This document shows, piece after piece, positions 16,365 through 25,614 of a stretch of DNA of 64,000 bases. Below the pieces are notes generated by a model. It made no database searches. It worked only from the letters and a program-made list of their open reading frames with translations, and was not told where the DNA came from. The position numbers and the translations under genes were made by a program. Every line of letters begins with the position of its first letter. The first letter of the stretch is position 1. Source of the stretch: Lachnospiraceae bacterium (GTDB lineage: Bacteria; Bacillota; Clostridia; Lachnospirales; Lachnospiraceae); NCBI GenBank assembly GCA_900168235.1, contig FUZG01000001.1, positions 1-64,000 on the forward strand, given 5' to 3'.

Positions 16365-17543
16365 TTATTCTGATCCGTCTTTTTCTTTATTTTCTCTTAT
16401 CCTTCTTCTATCCAATTCAGGATGTTTTTCATAAAACAAAGCCTTATTCTTATTTAACCTGTATTCCAGCACTTTTTCTATATCTTCAAAACTTTCACTA
16501 TCCGGATCATATCCCTTTAATCCATAAGAAAAGCTGATCTCATACTGCCTTTCAGTATCCATTTCCGAGTGTTCGAGTTCTTTCCTTAATTCCATAACTA
16601 TCTGCTCCAGAAGCTTTTCTTTTCCCAAACGACTGAAAAGCAAAAATTCATCTCCTGTATACCGAACTGCAAAACCGTACCTCTGCGCTATCCTCTGGAC
16701 TACTTTTCCAAAATCTCTTAAAACAACGTCCCCCTCTTTATGCCCAAAGGTAGAATTAATATACTTAAATCTGTCAATATCGAGCATAATGACACCGCTA
16801 ACTCTCTTATACGGCTTCGTATTTAATAGAAATGAACGGTTTACAAGTCCTGTTACATTGTCAACATAGGATATCTCGCTTTGGAGCGATATCATTATTC
16901 CGCTTAGGGATATGGCAAGTGAAGCCCATCCAAGAGAAATTCCGTAGATGAACATCTGAAGCGTATAGCCTATAGCAGAAGGTATCAGGAATACTCCGAT
17001 AGGGAAAAACCGTACAAATCCTTCTGTTTTTCGATAATCGTAGTAATAGATGATACTGTAGATCATAAGTGCCGCTACTATGAACACAAGACCATATCCG
17101 GGGATGAGTCTCGTATAGACATTTTCCTCATCAACGGTAAACAGGAATGGAATGAACAGATTTAGCGTAAGCAAGGCTGTCACTGCTCCTGCTATACCAT
17201 AAAAAAACTTCATCTGCGAATCGATTTCTTTTTTTTCTCCATACAGATGATACCGCAAAAAGCCGATCCACATGACGCTGACCCAGATATTTGATACAGA
17301 TGCAAATGTCCTGCATAAAAGGATTATCATGCGGACTATCTCTCCCCTGGATGTACTCAGGGAATACATCAGCATGTCAACAAAAAAACCCACTACATCA
17401 AACGCTGTCGCAACCTGAACCATCCTGATATCTTTGTCTCTGTAATTCTCAACTATTGCATTTGTACAGAACCGAACCACAAAAAGTATCGCTATACCAA
17501 TAGCATTTGCGATAATAACTGCCGGCACATTTACAGAATACAT
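16365..17543 (-). CDS. Membrane GGDEF-domain protein with a degenerate motif
   Basis: 392 residues: seven to eight hydrophobic helices over about residues 5-220, then a GGDEF domain. The domain has LDIDRFKYIN with a metal-site D255, and FGHKEGDVVL, but the signature reads TGDEF (296-300) rather than GGDEF, and the RxxD inhibitory site is missing. It may still make c-di-GMP (the first Gly is the least strict position) or be a degenerate sensor. It lies 11 bases downstream of an uncharacterised acidic/basic protein on the same strand. GGGGAG precedes the ATG. No EAL domain. Confidence 0.85.
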   Translation of the reverse strand: MYSVNVPAVIIANAIGIAILFVVRFCTNAIVENYRDKDIRMVQVATAFDVVGFFVDMLMYSLSTSRGEIVRMIILLCRTFASVSNIWVSVMWIGFLRYHLYGEKKEIDSQMKFFYGIAGAVTALLTLNLFIPFLFTVDEENVYTRLIPGYGLVFIVAALMIYSIIYYYDYRKTEGFVRFFPIGVFLIPSAIGYTLQMFIYGISLGWASLAISLSGIMISLQSEISYVDNVTGLVNRSFLLNTKPYKRVSGVIMLDIDRFKYINSTFGHKEGDVVLRDFGKVVQRIAQRYGFAVRYTGDEFLLFSRLGKEKLLEQIVMELRKELEHSEMDTERQYEISFSYGLKGYDPDSESFEDIEKVLEYRLNKNKALFYEKHPELDRRRIRENKEKDGSE

Positions 17544-17554
17544 ATTTAACTCCC

Positions 17555-18073
17555 CTACAGTATTGACGAAATGTTTTCGACTGAATCTGCTATTGAATCT
17601 TCAACCTCGTCTGTTTCCAGATCATCATCCGTCTGCTCTTCTGATTCTTCCTCTATGCGTTCTTCATCTTTTTCACGCTTCTTCCTTTTTACGGTCATTC
17701 CGATCGCAACCGCTATCCGGTAAAGCTCGGGAAACATCTCCATCAGAAGGATCCTGTCCTTCATTGATACTTTCTTTCCCTGTGCGATCTTTTGCGCAGT
17801 TTTTAAGCATCTGGCTATATTTTTCAGCGACTTTATCTTAGTATTACCACTGCTGCTATTCCTAGAATTCTGAACTATCTTGCTGCACATATCATTAAAC
17901 TTTCGAATATTTTCTGCAAGTTCATCCTGTGCTTCTTCAAGAGTTTTAGGCTTTTCTTTCTCCTGTTCATTATCTTTTTCGTCATAAAAAATGATAGTTT
18001 TCTTTGGCAAATTGTTATACCGCAGAGGATTGCTGTATGAACTTCCGGTCTTCGATATCTTGTTCACTTCCAT
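17555..18073 (-). CDS. Uncharacterised charged protein
   Basis: 172 residues with no signal peptide, no membrane helix and no domain that I recognise. The N terminus is polar and Tyr/Asn-rich; the middle (about 50-120) is helical with KSLKNIARCLKTAQKIAQG; a KRKKREK cluster is followed by a strongly acidic tail of about 40 residues. Start ATG 18073 is chosen for GAGGTG just upstream, in preference to a site 10 codons earlier without one. It probably shares a transcript with the GGDEF gene 11 bases downstream, so a link with c-di-GMP signalling is possible but not shown. Confidence 0.7.
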   Translation of the reverse strand: MEVNKISKTGSSYSNPLRYNNLPKKTIIFYDEKDNEQEKEKPKTLEEAQDELAENIRKFNDMCSKIVQNSRNSSSGNTKIKSLKNIARCLKTAQKIAQGKKVSMKDRILLMEMFPELYRIAVAIGMTVKRKKREKDEERIEEESEEQTDDDLETDEVEDSIADSVENISSIL

Positions 18074-18160
18074 AACGCACCTCACTTGATAAACACGATC
18101 CATATGGGCACACTTAGCCCTTCATTTGTTTATATCGACAATTTGCAAAATTTGAAACAG

Positions 18161-18188
18161 AAAAGCCGGACAGATTTTTCTGTCCGAC
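18161..18188 (-). terminator. Terminator after the DegT aminotransferase gene
   Basis: Minus-strand stem GTCGGACAGA/TCTGTCCGGC with a 4-nt loop and TTTT afterwards. Confidence 0.85.
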
Positions 18189-18214
18189 TTAATGATCAAT
18201 TATTATGACGATTT

Positions 18215-19513
18215 TTACTCAAAACAAGCTCTGATAACTTCGATAATCCGATCCTGTTCCTCAGGAGTCATCTTATTGTCACTCGGAAGGCAAAGTCCTC
18301 TGTGGAAAATATCCATTCCAACATCAAGAGGTTTTCCGTCCCTGCCTACCGAACCACCTGCAATATAAGCATTTGTCTTTGCTCTGCCGCTGCCCTCACG
18401 GGTAAAGAAAGCATTTGCTCTGTAAATAGGCTGAGCATGCATAGGTTTCCATATCGGACGTCCCTCTGCATTGATCGATGAAATAGCTTCAAGGATCTCT
18501 GTAGGGCAGCTCTTTCCATGCTCAGGAATAAATAAAGCTTCTGCATCTCCTCTAACCTGACTGCACATAGCATCAGGATCGATGATCATACAGCTGAGCC
18601 AGTAGTTCGGCACACTGTTTTCAGCATCAAAAGGATTCATACTAACAGGAAGACCCTTGAGTCCCTCTTTATATCGCTCATACACAGCTTTTTTCTGCGC
18701 GATATGCTCTTCAAGATGAGGCATCTGACCACGGATGACACCTGCAATGACATTGCTCATGCGATAGTTATAGCCGATCTCTTCATGCTGATACCAGGGA
18801 GCATTTTCTCTGGACTGAGTTGACCACTTACGAACCTGATCCGCATCCTCTTTAGAATCAGTAAGGAACATTCCGCCTGATGAACCTGTTATTATCTTAT
18901 TTCCGTTAAAGGAGATCGCATTGTAATTTCCGAAATCTCCTGTCTGCTTTCCCTTGTACTCTGCGCCGAAGGATTCAGCTGCGTCCTCAACGATAAGTGC
19001 ATTGTGAGCATCTGCTATAGCCTTTATCTCATCAATTTTTCCCGGAGTTCCGTAAAGGTGGGCAATAATTATGAGCTTAACATCAGGATATGTCTCAAAA
19101 GCGCGTTCCAGAGCCTTCGGATCCATATTCCAGGTATCGTACTCTGTATCGATAAATACTGCTTCTCCGCCTTCGTATGCAACAGGATTGATCGTCGCAT
19201 CAAATGTCATGTCTGAGCAGAAAACCTTGTGTCCCTGCAGGCTTCCTACATTTGCAGGATGTGTTCCGTAAAGCTTTTCTCCTGCAAGTCTTGTGGCAAG
19301 GTGAAGTGCTGCTGTTCCTGCTGAAAGTGCCACCGCATATTTACAGCCGACTTTTTCAGAAACAAGTCTCTCAAGTTCGTTGAGATTTGCACCAACAGTA
19401 GACATCCAGTTTGTTTCGTATGCTTCCTGCACATACTTTATCTCTTCTCCGTGCATTGTCGGAGTTGATAACCATACTTTTTTCTCAAAGGGTTCAAATT
19501 TCTTAGAAAACAT
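18215..19513 (-). CDS. DegT/DnrJ/EryC1/StrS family sugar aminotransferase
   Basis: PLP-dependent enzyme of 432 residues, normally transferring an amino group to a nucleotide-linked keto-sugar for surface glycan synthesis. N-terminal LSTPTMHGEE and NWMSTVG, cofactor-binding SAGTAALHLA, VEDAAESFGA with the pyridine-contacting Asp, and SFNGNKIITGSSGG with the Schiff-base lysine are all present. It is the last gene of a run zinc ribbon, DUF4178, PAP2 on the minus strand (20-bp gap to the zinc-ribbon gene). No partner sugar dehydratase is nearby, so the substrate is unknown. Confidence 0.88.
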   Translation of the reverse strand: MFSKKFEPFEKKVWLSTPTMHGEEIKYVQEAYETNWMSTVGANLNELERLVSEKVGCKYAVALSAGTAALHLATRLAGEKLYGTHPANVGSLQGHKVFCSDMTFDATINPVAYEGGEAVFIDTEYDTWNMDPKALERAFETYPDVKLIIIAHLYGTPGKIDEIKAIADAHNALIVEDAAESFGAEYKGKQTGDFGNYNAISFNGNKIITGSSGGMFLTDSKEDADQVRKWSTQSRENAPWYQHEEIGYNYRMSNVIAGVIRGQMPHLEEHIAQKKAVYERYKEGLKGLPVSMNPFDAENSVPNYWLSCMIIDPDAMCSQVRGDAEALFIPEHGKSCPTEILEAISSINAEGRPIWKPMHAQPIYRANAFFTREGSGRAKTNAYIAGGSVGRDGKPLDVGMDIFHRGLCLPSDNKMTPEEQDRIIEVIRACFE

Positions 19514-19533
19514 TTAATCCATCTCCTTAAATA

Positions 19534-19848
19534 TCAAGGTCTCTCTGTCGGATTCAGATCCGCATAATTACGCTCTGAAACCGTTTTCTCTGCACCACAG
19601 TTCGGGCAGTACAGAGCATCACTGCTGTTGTAAGCTCCGCAATACGCACAGAGCCAGTCAGGACCGTTACTTATATGATGTTTTGATTCATCCACTGCAT
19701 TATTTATGCTGAGATCCTCCGGAGGATAAAATCTCACATCCTCTCCTCTTGGACTCCCGCACCTTGGACAGTGCATGTATCTTCCTCTGTTTCCCTTTGT
19801 GCCGCAGAACGGGCAGTCCCACAGCGCTTCTATTTTGTAAGCAGACAT
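19534..19848 (-). CDS. Double zinc-ribbon protein
   Basis: 104 residues with two rubredoxin-like knuckle pairs: CPFC with CPRC in the first half and CAYC with CPNC in the second, each suited to one Zn2+. Between them is a non-conserved acidic segment. No other domain is visible. It is 11 bases downstream of the DUF4178 gene and 20 bases upstream of the DegT gene, so the three are likely cotranscribed. Pairing of zinc ribbons with DUF4178 proteins hints at a protein-protein adaptor, but no function is established here. Confidence 0.75.
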   Translation of the reverse strand: MSAYKIEALWDCPFCGTKGNRGRYMHCPRCGSPRGEDVRFYPPEDLSINNAVDESKHHISNGPDWLCAYCGAYNSSDALYCPNCGAEKTVSERNYADLNPTERP

Positions 19849-19859
19849 TTTTTTCTCCG

Positions 19860-20960
19860 TTATTTACCGCTGCTGATGCCGCCGGAATCTGAATTTCTGG
19901 CATCAATACTTGCCTGTCGGACGCTTCCCGAATATGTATCGAGATAACCGTTTCCAAGGTCCTGTATGATAGGTCCGTCATAAGTTTCATAAGCTGACGG
20001 TGTCTTTTTCCACTTTGCTGAATCCGACGAATAAGCGCCGCTGTAGTAGGAATTTCTGTACCAGCCGGAAGTAATACGGCTCGCCCTGTAAGGACTGCTG
20101 TTTGAAGTATAGTTGTACTTTCTGTCGGAAATCTGAACATAAATATCATCTATACCGTCCCCATTCACATCACCATCTTCCGGTACATAAATTAAACAAT
20201 ACTCTTTCTTGGTCTGAATGGAAACAGACGAATCATCCGTACTCTCAGTTATGAGCTGTGTATTTCCTTCAACTCCGTCTATGATGTCCTTTGCCACATC
20301 TTCCGTGGTATTCATATACCCATCATATTCATAAACGTCAGCCTTTTGCTTCTCCTGCCCGGTTATTGACGTCATGTATGTATAATTACTGCTTTTTTCA
20401 AGATATGACGAGATCTTTTTATTACTTGGGAGAGATGATAATACTTCCATCAACACTCCTACCATGATCAATCCTGCCCACAAAAAAACTGCACCAACAG
20501 CAGTTCCGGCAGCCGACTTGCTTTTGGGCGGTTTTTTGAATCCAGTTACGCGGATATCTTTTGTATCAACGTAATGTCCCTCAGAAACCTCGGTTCCGTC
20601 TGACCACATTTCAAGCGAGAGCGTTTTCTCTTCTGTCGAATCTTCAAATTCTGCAAATGATGCGCGTTCGCCGGGATCAACGTCCACATCGCCTTCACTT
20701 CTGACAACTACCTGGGTTCCTTCATCAACTTTATGCCACTCAGGTCCGATGCGGTTTGCTTTGATACGTGTGGGAGCTGATATACTATACTCCCTGTACA
20801 CATCATCTGCACTGAACCAGCGCTCCCCGGATTTTGTCTTTAACCTGTATTCTGTCCACTTTTTATTGCCGTCATCAGGATTTTTATAAACTATAAAACC
20901 TATTACCTGACACGAAAGACCCTCGATATCGAGGATCGTACCAACTTCAATCTTCGCCAA
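19860..20960 (-). CDS. DUF4178-like membrane-anchored protein
   Basis: 366 residues. The N terminus (1-140) resembles DUF4178 (WTEYRLKTKSGERWFSADD and a second short beta domain). One transmembrane helix lies at about 152-174, and the outer part holds DVNGDGIDD (264-272), a calcium-loop-like sequence as in dockerin/FG-GAP repeats, then a Ser/Tyr-rich tail. Function is unknown; in other bacteria DUF4178 proteins accompany zinc-ribbon and membrane-remodelling proteins. Next downstream is the zinc-ribbon gene, 11 bases away. Confidence 0.6.
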   Translation of the reverse strand: MAKIEVGTILDIEGLSCQVIGFIVYKNPDDGNKKWTEYRLKTKSGERWFSADDVYREYSISAPTRIKANRIGPEWHKVDEGTQVVVRSEGDVDVDPGERASFAEFEDSTEEKTLSLEMWSDGTEVSEGHYVDTKDIRVTGFKKPPKSKSAAGTAVGAVFLWAGLIMVGVLMEVLSSLPSNKKISSYLEKSSNYTYMTSITGQEKQKADVYEYDGYMNTTEDVAKDIIDGVEGNTQLITESTDDSSVSIQTKKEYCLIYVPEDGDVNGDGIDDIYVQISDRKYNYTSNSSPYRASRITSGWYRNSYYSGAYSSDSAKWKKTPSAYETYDGPIIQDLGNGYLDTYSGSVRQASIDARNSDSGGISSGK

Positions 20961-21053
20961 GCTCTATACTCTCCTTGCTAAATCCTGCTTTGCACAGAAT
21001 TGTCTTAATATATATACATTCGTGATTAAGTTTAGATTACTTAATTCTGCATG

Positions 21054-21590
21054 TCAAATTATGAATAACACACAGCCTGACAGTACACCTACTATGAATC
21101 CGACCGCTACATCTCCCGGGTAATGCACTCCTCCGATAACGCGGACAAATGCTGCTCCTACTGTAACTGCCATACAGAATATTCCCAGTGGGACATTTAT
21201 CGCCAGAGCGCACATAGAGATCACCGCCGATGAAAAAACATGACGGCTCGGCATGGAACGGCCCTTTTTTTCCTTATGGATAAGAGGATCGATATCATAT
21301 TCCTCGTAAGGCCTTTTCCGACTGAGAAGGTTTCGGACGATGCTCAAAATAACAAAGCTCACTCCGGGTACGAGTACAAACGGAAGCGTTGCTTTTACAC
21401 TGCCTATAAGTGTTCCTCCGTCTCTCAAAAATCCCGAAAAAACCCACAAAAGGAGCAAAGGATAGATCACAAAAATAATGCGGGTAAGTATCTTATCCGC
21501 TATGTTCACCATCCTTCTGCCGTAACGTATCCTTCGTATTTTTGCCGTGATACGTGCATAAAATTTTTCGTATTTTTTCTTTTCTGACAT
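21054..21590 (-). CDS. PAP2-family membrane phosphatase
   Basis: 178 residues, about five helices, of the phosphatidic acid phosphatase type 2 family that dephosphorylates lipid phosphates such as undecaprenyl pyrophosphate or phosphatidate. The three catalytic motifs are present: KRP (92-94), PSRH (114-117) and RxxxxxHxxxD with R150, H156 and D160. The active site faces outward in the family. A weak ribosome binding site precedes ATG. The gap to the DUF4178 gene is 93 bases; a terminator upstream separates it from the acidic lipoprotein gene. Confidence 0.88.
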   Translation of the reverse strand: MSEKKKYEKFYARITAKIRRIRYGRRMVNIADKILTRIIFVIYPLLLLWVFSGFLRDGGTLIGSVKATLPFVLVPGVSFVILSIVRNLLSRKRPYEEYDIDPLIHKEKKGRSMPSRHVFSSAVISMCALAINVPLGIFCMAVTVGAAFVRVIGGVHYPGDVAVGFIVGVLSGCVLFII

Positions 21591-21604
21591 ACTTCATATA
21601 ATAC

Positions 21605-21634
21605 CAAAAGTGCCCCGTTATAAACAGGGGCACT
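21605..21634 (-). terminator. Terminator after the acidic lipoprotein gene
   Basis: Minus-strand stem AGTGCCCC/GGGGCACT with a 10-nt loop followed by TTTTGG, 22 bases beyond the stop codon. Confidence 0.8.
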
Positions 21635-21656
21635 TCCGTCAGTTTTTTATCAGTTA

Positions 21657-23003
21657 TTATTTTGCTCCGATAGCGTCCAGTGAGAAGCCTGTTGCCTTGC
21701 CATCTTTCTCCTTAACATAAAGAGATACACCATCTTTTCTATAAGTTACACTCTTTCCGACATTATCATACTCAATACCGTCAGAATCGAGATCATCCTT
21801 GATATTACTTATCTTATCACCGTCTGTAAATCCACCCCATACTTCAAAGTTTACATCTGATGCATCAACAACAAGAGTGACCGCATCCTTGATATCCACT
21901 GTACTCTTCTGATCATTCTTTACATGAAGTCTTAAACTCATGTCACCCTTTACAAGAATTGCAGAACCCTTATCTCCTGCATCGACCTGGTTATCGGTGT
22001 TTACACCTTCCTCAAGCTCCCATCCATTATCAAGAAATGCACTTACAGGTGCTCCTACAGAATAAAGCTCTCCATCGAGCTCGAAATCTGTGATATCAGA
22101 TATCTTCTTCGGCTTTGAATAGTCGATATCAACGTCTTCTGAATCAAGAGTGTCTACCTCTGCTTCAGGAGCTCCCTGATAATCGCTTTCATTATTGACA
22201 AATGCATAGATCTGCATTGCATTTACTTTTTCTGTTTTCTTATCAGTTCCGATATCGATCTGGGCATCATTACTCTTTATTTCAAAAAGATCATAATAAG
22301 TGCTGTAATCATCCTGAAGATCGTAGTCAATGTCATTATCTTTTAATGCATCCTTGATATCATCCTTTTCCATGCTGCTGTCGATTCCCGCCGGAAGATA
22401 CATCTGTATATTGTAATCATCCTGAATCGCTACACCTGTGACAGTCGCATCTTTTGTCTCAATCGTATAATCGTCAAAATTTTGTACTTCGAGATACAGG
22501 ATCTTCTTTCCGTTTTTCAGGATAACATGTCCGAGTCTTTCCGCATCAAGGTACTCGTCTGTATTGGTTTCGTCGATCTCCCAACCGTTTTTCTCGAACT
22601 GCGAAACTTTTGCCGGAAGCTCGTAAACTGCGTCTTCGATACCACACTTTGCAGAATCCATGTCATCTCCGAGCTTCTTTCTGATTTCTTTCTCACTCAG
22701 GCCTGCTGACTCATTATCGTCATCATCCTCATCTTCTTTATCATCCTTCTTGTCTTCTTTGTCGTCCTTGTCCTTGTCCTCATCGTCATCTTCTTCGTCT
22801 TTATCGTCCTTATCATCTTTTTCTTCATCTTCATCATCGTCTTTGTCATGATCTTTCTTGTCATCATCCTTTGATGAAGATACTTCAAAAAGGCTCTTGT
22901 AATCATCAGCTTTTGCTGCGGCTGATGAAATTCCTGAACATCCTATAGTGCTCATTGCTACGATAAGTGTGAGGGCTACTGTTAAAAGTTTACGATTTAC
23001 CAT
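21657..23003 (-). CDS. Lipoprotein with long Asp/Lys/Glu tract
   Basis: 448 residues. Signal peptide with lipobox STIGC, C22 lipidated. Residues 45-98 are almost solely D, K and E (54 residues), followed by about 350 residues with two related modules, marked by VSQFEKNGWEID near 130-145 and VSAFLDNGWELEE further on. No enzymatic motif. The tract may be a cation-binding or wall-spanning spacer. It lies 61 bases downstream of the C11 protease gene without a terminator between, so the two are probably one transcript; it might be the protease's partner or substrate, which is inference. Confidence 0.8.
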   Translation of the reverse strand: MVNRKLLTVALTLIVAMSTIGCSGISSAAAKADDYKSLFEVSSSKDDDKKDHDKDDDEDEEKDDKDDKDEEDDDEDKDKDDKEDKKDDKEDEDDDDNESAGLSEKEIRKKLGDDMDSAKCGIEDAVYELPAKVSQFEKNGWEIDETNTDEYLDAERLGHVILKNGKKILYLEVQNFDDYTIETKDATVTGVAIQDDYNIQMYLPAGIDSSMEKDDIKDALKDNDIDYDLQDDYSTYYDLFEIKSNDAQIDIGTDKKTEKVNAMQIYAFVNNESDYQGAPEAEVDTLDSEDVDIDYSKPKKISDITDFELDGELYSVGAPVSAFLDNGWELEEGVNTDNQVDAGDKGSAILVKGDMSLRLHVKNDQKSTVDIKDAVTLVVDASDVNFEVWGGFTDGDKISNIKDDLDSDGIEYDNVGKSVTYRKDGVSLYVKEKDGKATGFSLDAIGAK

Positions 23004-23064
23004 TTTTTCTCTCCTTTAATTATGCCTTGTTATTTGTTTGCAAAATAATACTGATGGCGGCTTT

Positions 23065-25122
23065 TTATGAAAATGCTTCCTGATATACTGTCTCGCCGTT
23101 TGATTTTTTGCCGTCTGTGTGGATATCGATATAATTTGTATAGTGGTTCTTTCCCTTTGTGTCACGGATATTGAAAAGTCCTAAAAAGTCATGTTCCAGT
23201 TCCGGCTTTTCAAAGTTCACTCCAAGCTCGCCTGTTATATCGATCGATGCACCGATGAAGGATGAAACTTCCCATGTATCGAAGGGCTCTACTGAGCCGT
23301 TATCATCAAACTTTATATTTCTTGCAAAATAAGTAACATTGATGTGATCACCGTCTCCCAGCTGATCCACCTTTTTGTCCGGGTAACTTAGATTATTGCC
23401 GCTGACCTGCCTGTACATTCCTGTGATGACACCTGTTGGATGATCCTTATCAACTCTGATGTGAATATCAATATTGTGGATATCCTCATCCCCGAGATCT
23501 CCCTTCATCACGGATGTGACATATTCTGAATAATCATCCGAGGATTCCTTCTGAATTGCATAAACAGGTATTTTGGCACCACTTTCATCTGTTAAGTAAA
23601 AGATCTTTCCGTCAAAATCTGTACTCAGGTTTCCGTTATCATCAAGGGATGTATTCATACTATCAATCCAGAAAATATAGCTTTCACCTTTTTCATCATT
23701 GGCATTCTTCTCCCAGATGGATGAATAACCCTTTGCAAAATTTTGTACTTCATCTTCTGTGAGCTTTACGGAATATCCTGTACTGCTTTCGCCGGACTTA
23801 GCGGGTTCGGACTCAATAACTTTCCACTCTGTATCATCTTCACCATGAAGTCTTTCTGCAAAATCATTTATAAAGGAAGTGTATTCGTCATTGAAATTTC
23901 CCTCGTATGACTCGACCATCTTGTCCATTGAGCCAATATTTTCATACGGGAAATAAACTGAAATGCCGCTTGCCCTGCTGATATTTGTTACGTTATGGAC
24001 TACGCAGTTTTCTACTGCATCCTCTATATTTTCAGCTTCATCAGGATAAATATCTTCTATCTGTTTTGAGAAACAGCCGAGATCTATATAGTCATATAAA
24101 CTTGACTTTCCTGTTCCACCAAATGCTTTCGTATTGTCACGTGCCTTGGCGATCTTTGAATAATCCCCCTTGACCAGTGCTCCATCTGCCTTTTTGGCGA
24201 AATCCGTGATTGCTTCCGTCACATCGCCTACCTTTGACAGATCCACGCAGGAAAGCGTGTAATCCGGAACATAATGATAATTTTCGTCATAGTATCTTCC
24301 GAAGGATTCCGTGATGATCTCACCTGCTTCTTCGCCGTCATACGCACCTTTATCTGTGAGTTCTCCCAGTGCACTGTAATTCCATCCGTCCTGAGCCTCT
24401 ACTTCCTCTGATGCGATCATGTAATCTGCACTGTCCTTCAGCGCGTCGGCGACCTCGATCATTCCCATCATGCAGGCATCAAATCCGATCCACTCAAATT
24501 TTCCGTCATCACAGACATCTGAACTTTCCACAGCCTTTCCGAGCTGTGCTACCGACAGCATTTCGTTATTGTGATTTTCATCTACTCCGTAACCCATGAC
24601 AGCTCCGCCTCCGTGATTCCAGAGTAAAAGTGAATAGCTGTCTGCCGGATATTCCTCTTTTGCTTCATTGATGAACTCTGTGAGCGTGTCCGGATCTACC
24701 ATGTTTTCACCCTTCATCTCGTACACCGGGACAATGTCTTCATCTTCCATGATGTACATTGAAAGCTCATCACCCTGAACGGATGTGTTCCACCACTTGC
24801 TTGCGCCTCCGGCACATACGACTACGTTCAGTTCATCAGGATCATATCCGCTCAATGCCATTTCCTGCAGGTCATGTGTCGCAGCACCTATCTGCGATTC
24901 CAGATCTGATCCTACCATGTAGACCATCAACGTCTGCTTCCGGTCACATTCTTTTCTGTGTGACTCTTTTCTTTCTGTTTTTGCCGACGCCTCAGTCCGG
25001 GATGCTTCAACTCCGCTTAGTATTGCTCCGACAGTTCGTGCCGTGGTAATGGCACTGCATCCTGTTGCGGAAAAGACCATTGAGGCTGCTAGTGCGGCCA
25101 GTACTAATTTTTTCCTTCTCAT
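23065..25122 (-). CDS. Clostripain-type (C11) cysteine peptidase, lipoprotein
   Basis: 685 residues. A lipoprotein signal ends in SATGC (C22), so the enzyme is displayed on the outer face of the membrane. The caspase-like fold has LMVYMVGSDLES at its start, the catalytic His in LLWNHGGGA and the catalytic Cys in GFDACMMG, followed by YMIASEE; this matches the C11/clostripain family. About 300 residues of C-terminal beta-rich sequence follow. AAAGGAGC precedes ATG. It is the first gene of a two-gene operon with the Asp-rich lipoprotein; upstream lies the 168-bp tandem repeat. Confidence 0.88.
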   Translation of the reverse strand: MRRKKLVLAALAASMVFSATGCSAITTARTVGAILSGVEASRTEASAKTERKESHRKECDRKQTLMVYMVGSDLESQIGAATHDLQEMALSGYDPDELNVVVCAGGASKWWNTSVQGDELSMYIMEDEDIVPVYEMKGENMVDPDTLTEFINEAKEEYPADSYSLLLWNHGGGAVMGYGVDENHNNEMLSVAQLGKAVESSDVCDDGKFEWIGFDACMMGMIEVADALKDSADYMIASEEVEAQDGWNYSALGELTDKGAYDGEEAGEIITESFGRYYDENYHYVPDYTLSCVDLSKVGDVTEAITDFAKKADGALVKGDYSKIAKARDNTKAFGGTGKSSLYDYIDLGCFSKQIEDIYPDEAENIEDAVENCVVHNVTNISRASGISVYFPYENIGSMDKMVESYEGNFNDEYTSFINDFAERLHGEDDTEWKVIESEPAKSGESSTGYSVKLTEDEVQNFAKGYSSIWEKNANDEKGESYIFWIDSMNTSLDDNGNLSTDFDGKIFYLTDESGAKIPVYAIQKESSDDYSEYVTSVMKGDLGDEDIHNIDIHIRVDKDHPTGVITGMYRQVSGNNLSYPDKKVDQLGDGDHINVTYFARNIKFDDNGSVEPFDTWEVSSFIGASIDITGELGVNFEKPELEHDFLGLFNIRDTKGKNHYTNYIDIHTDGKKSNGETVYQEAFS

Positions 25123-25176
25123 CTTTTTATGCTCCTTTTTTGTTTTCCCCTACTGCGATGACATTGATAAAAATTA

Positions 25177-25563
25177 TCCTCATCGTGCAAGCACGTTCGG
25201 CTTTGGACTTTTTAACCCTGTCATCAGTTTTTACTAAAATGACAAAGATTAATACGCTACTTATGCAGCTCTCGCAATCCTAGGGCCCTCGCACTTCGCG
25301 TTTTCACGCTTCGTGCTCGCGTCCTGCGGGTTCCAAAGTCCTAATCCTCATCGTGCAAGCACGTTCGGATTTGGACTTTTTAACCCTGTCATCAGTTTTT
25401 CCTATGATGACACGGATTGCTCCGCTGCTTATGCAGCTCTCGCAATCCTAGGGCCCTCGCACTTCGCGTTTTCACGCTTCGTGCTCGCGTCCTGCGGGTT
25501 CCAAAGTCCTAATCCTCATCGTGCAAGCACGTTCGGCTTTGGACTTTTTAACCCTGTCATCAT
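25177..25563. repeat. 168-bp tandem repeat, 2.3 copies
   Basis: Copies begin at 25177, 25345 and 25513, exactly 168 bp apart; the third is cut after about 51 bp. Each contains the palindrome CGTGC-AA-GCACG, a GC-rich part (TTCGCGTTTTCACGC, AGGGCCCT) and, at copy junctions, a 14-bp inverted repeat (25328-25341 with 25373-25386, 12 of 14 pairs). Copy 2 also has TGTCATC/GATGACA and GGATTGC/GCAATCC. The period is a multiple of three, so frames stay open through it, but coding use is not supported. It occupies nearly all of the 492-bp gap 25123-25614. Confidence 0.9.
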
Positions 25564-25614
25564 AGGTATTACGATTGAGGTCGCTGTTTTGTGGCAAATT
25601 TTTTGAAAAAATTT

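Noticed and set aside
22660-22906. Ser-rich and Met/Lys/Arg-rich open frames over the acidic tract
   Set aside because: Both are other-frame readings of the low-complexity GAT/GAC/AAG region of the lipoprotein gene.
25177-25563. CRISPR array
   Set aside because: The units are 168 bp and contiguous, without short repeats separated by unique spacers, and no cas gene is nearby.
25313-25606. Open frame of 97 codons over the tandem repeat
   Set aside because: It is open only because the repeat period is a multiple of three; the peptide repeats with the DNA, there is no ribosome binding site, and the inverted repeats indicate a DNA or RNA element.
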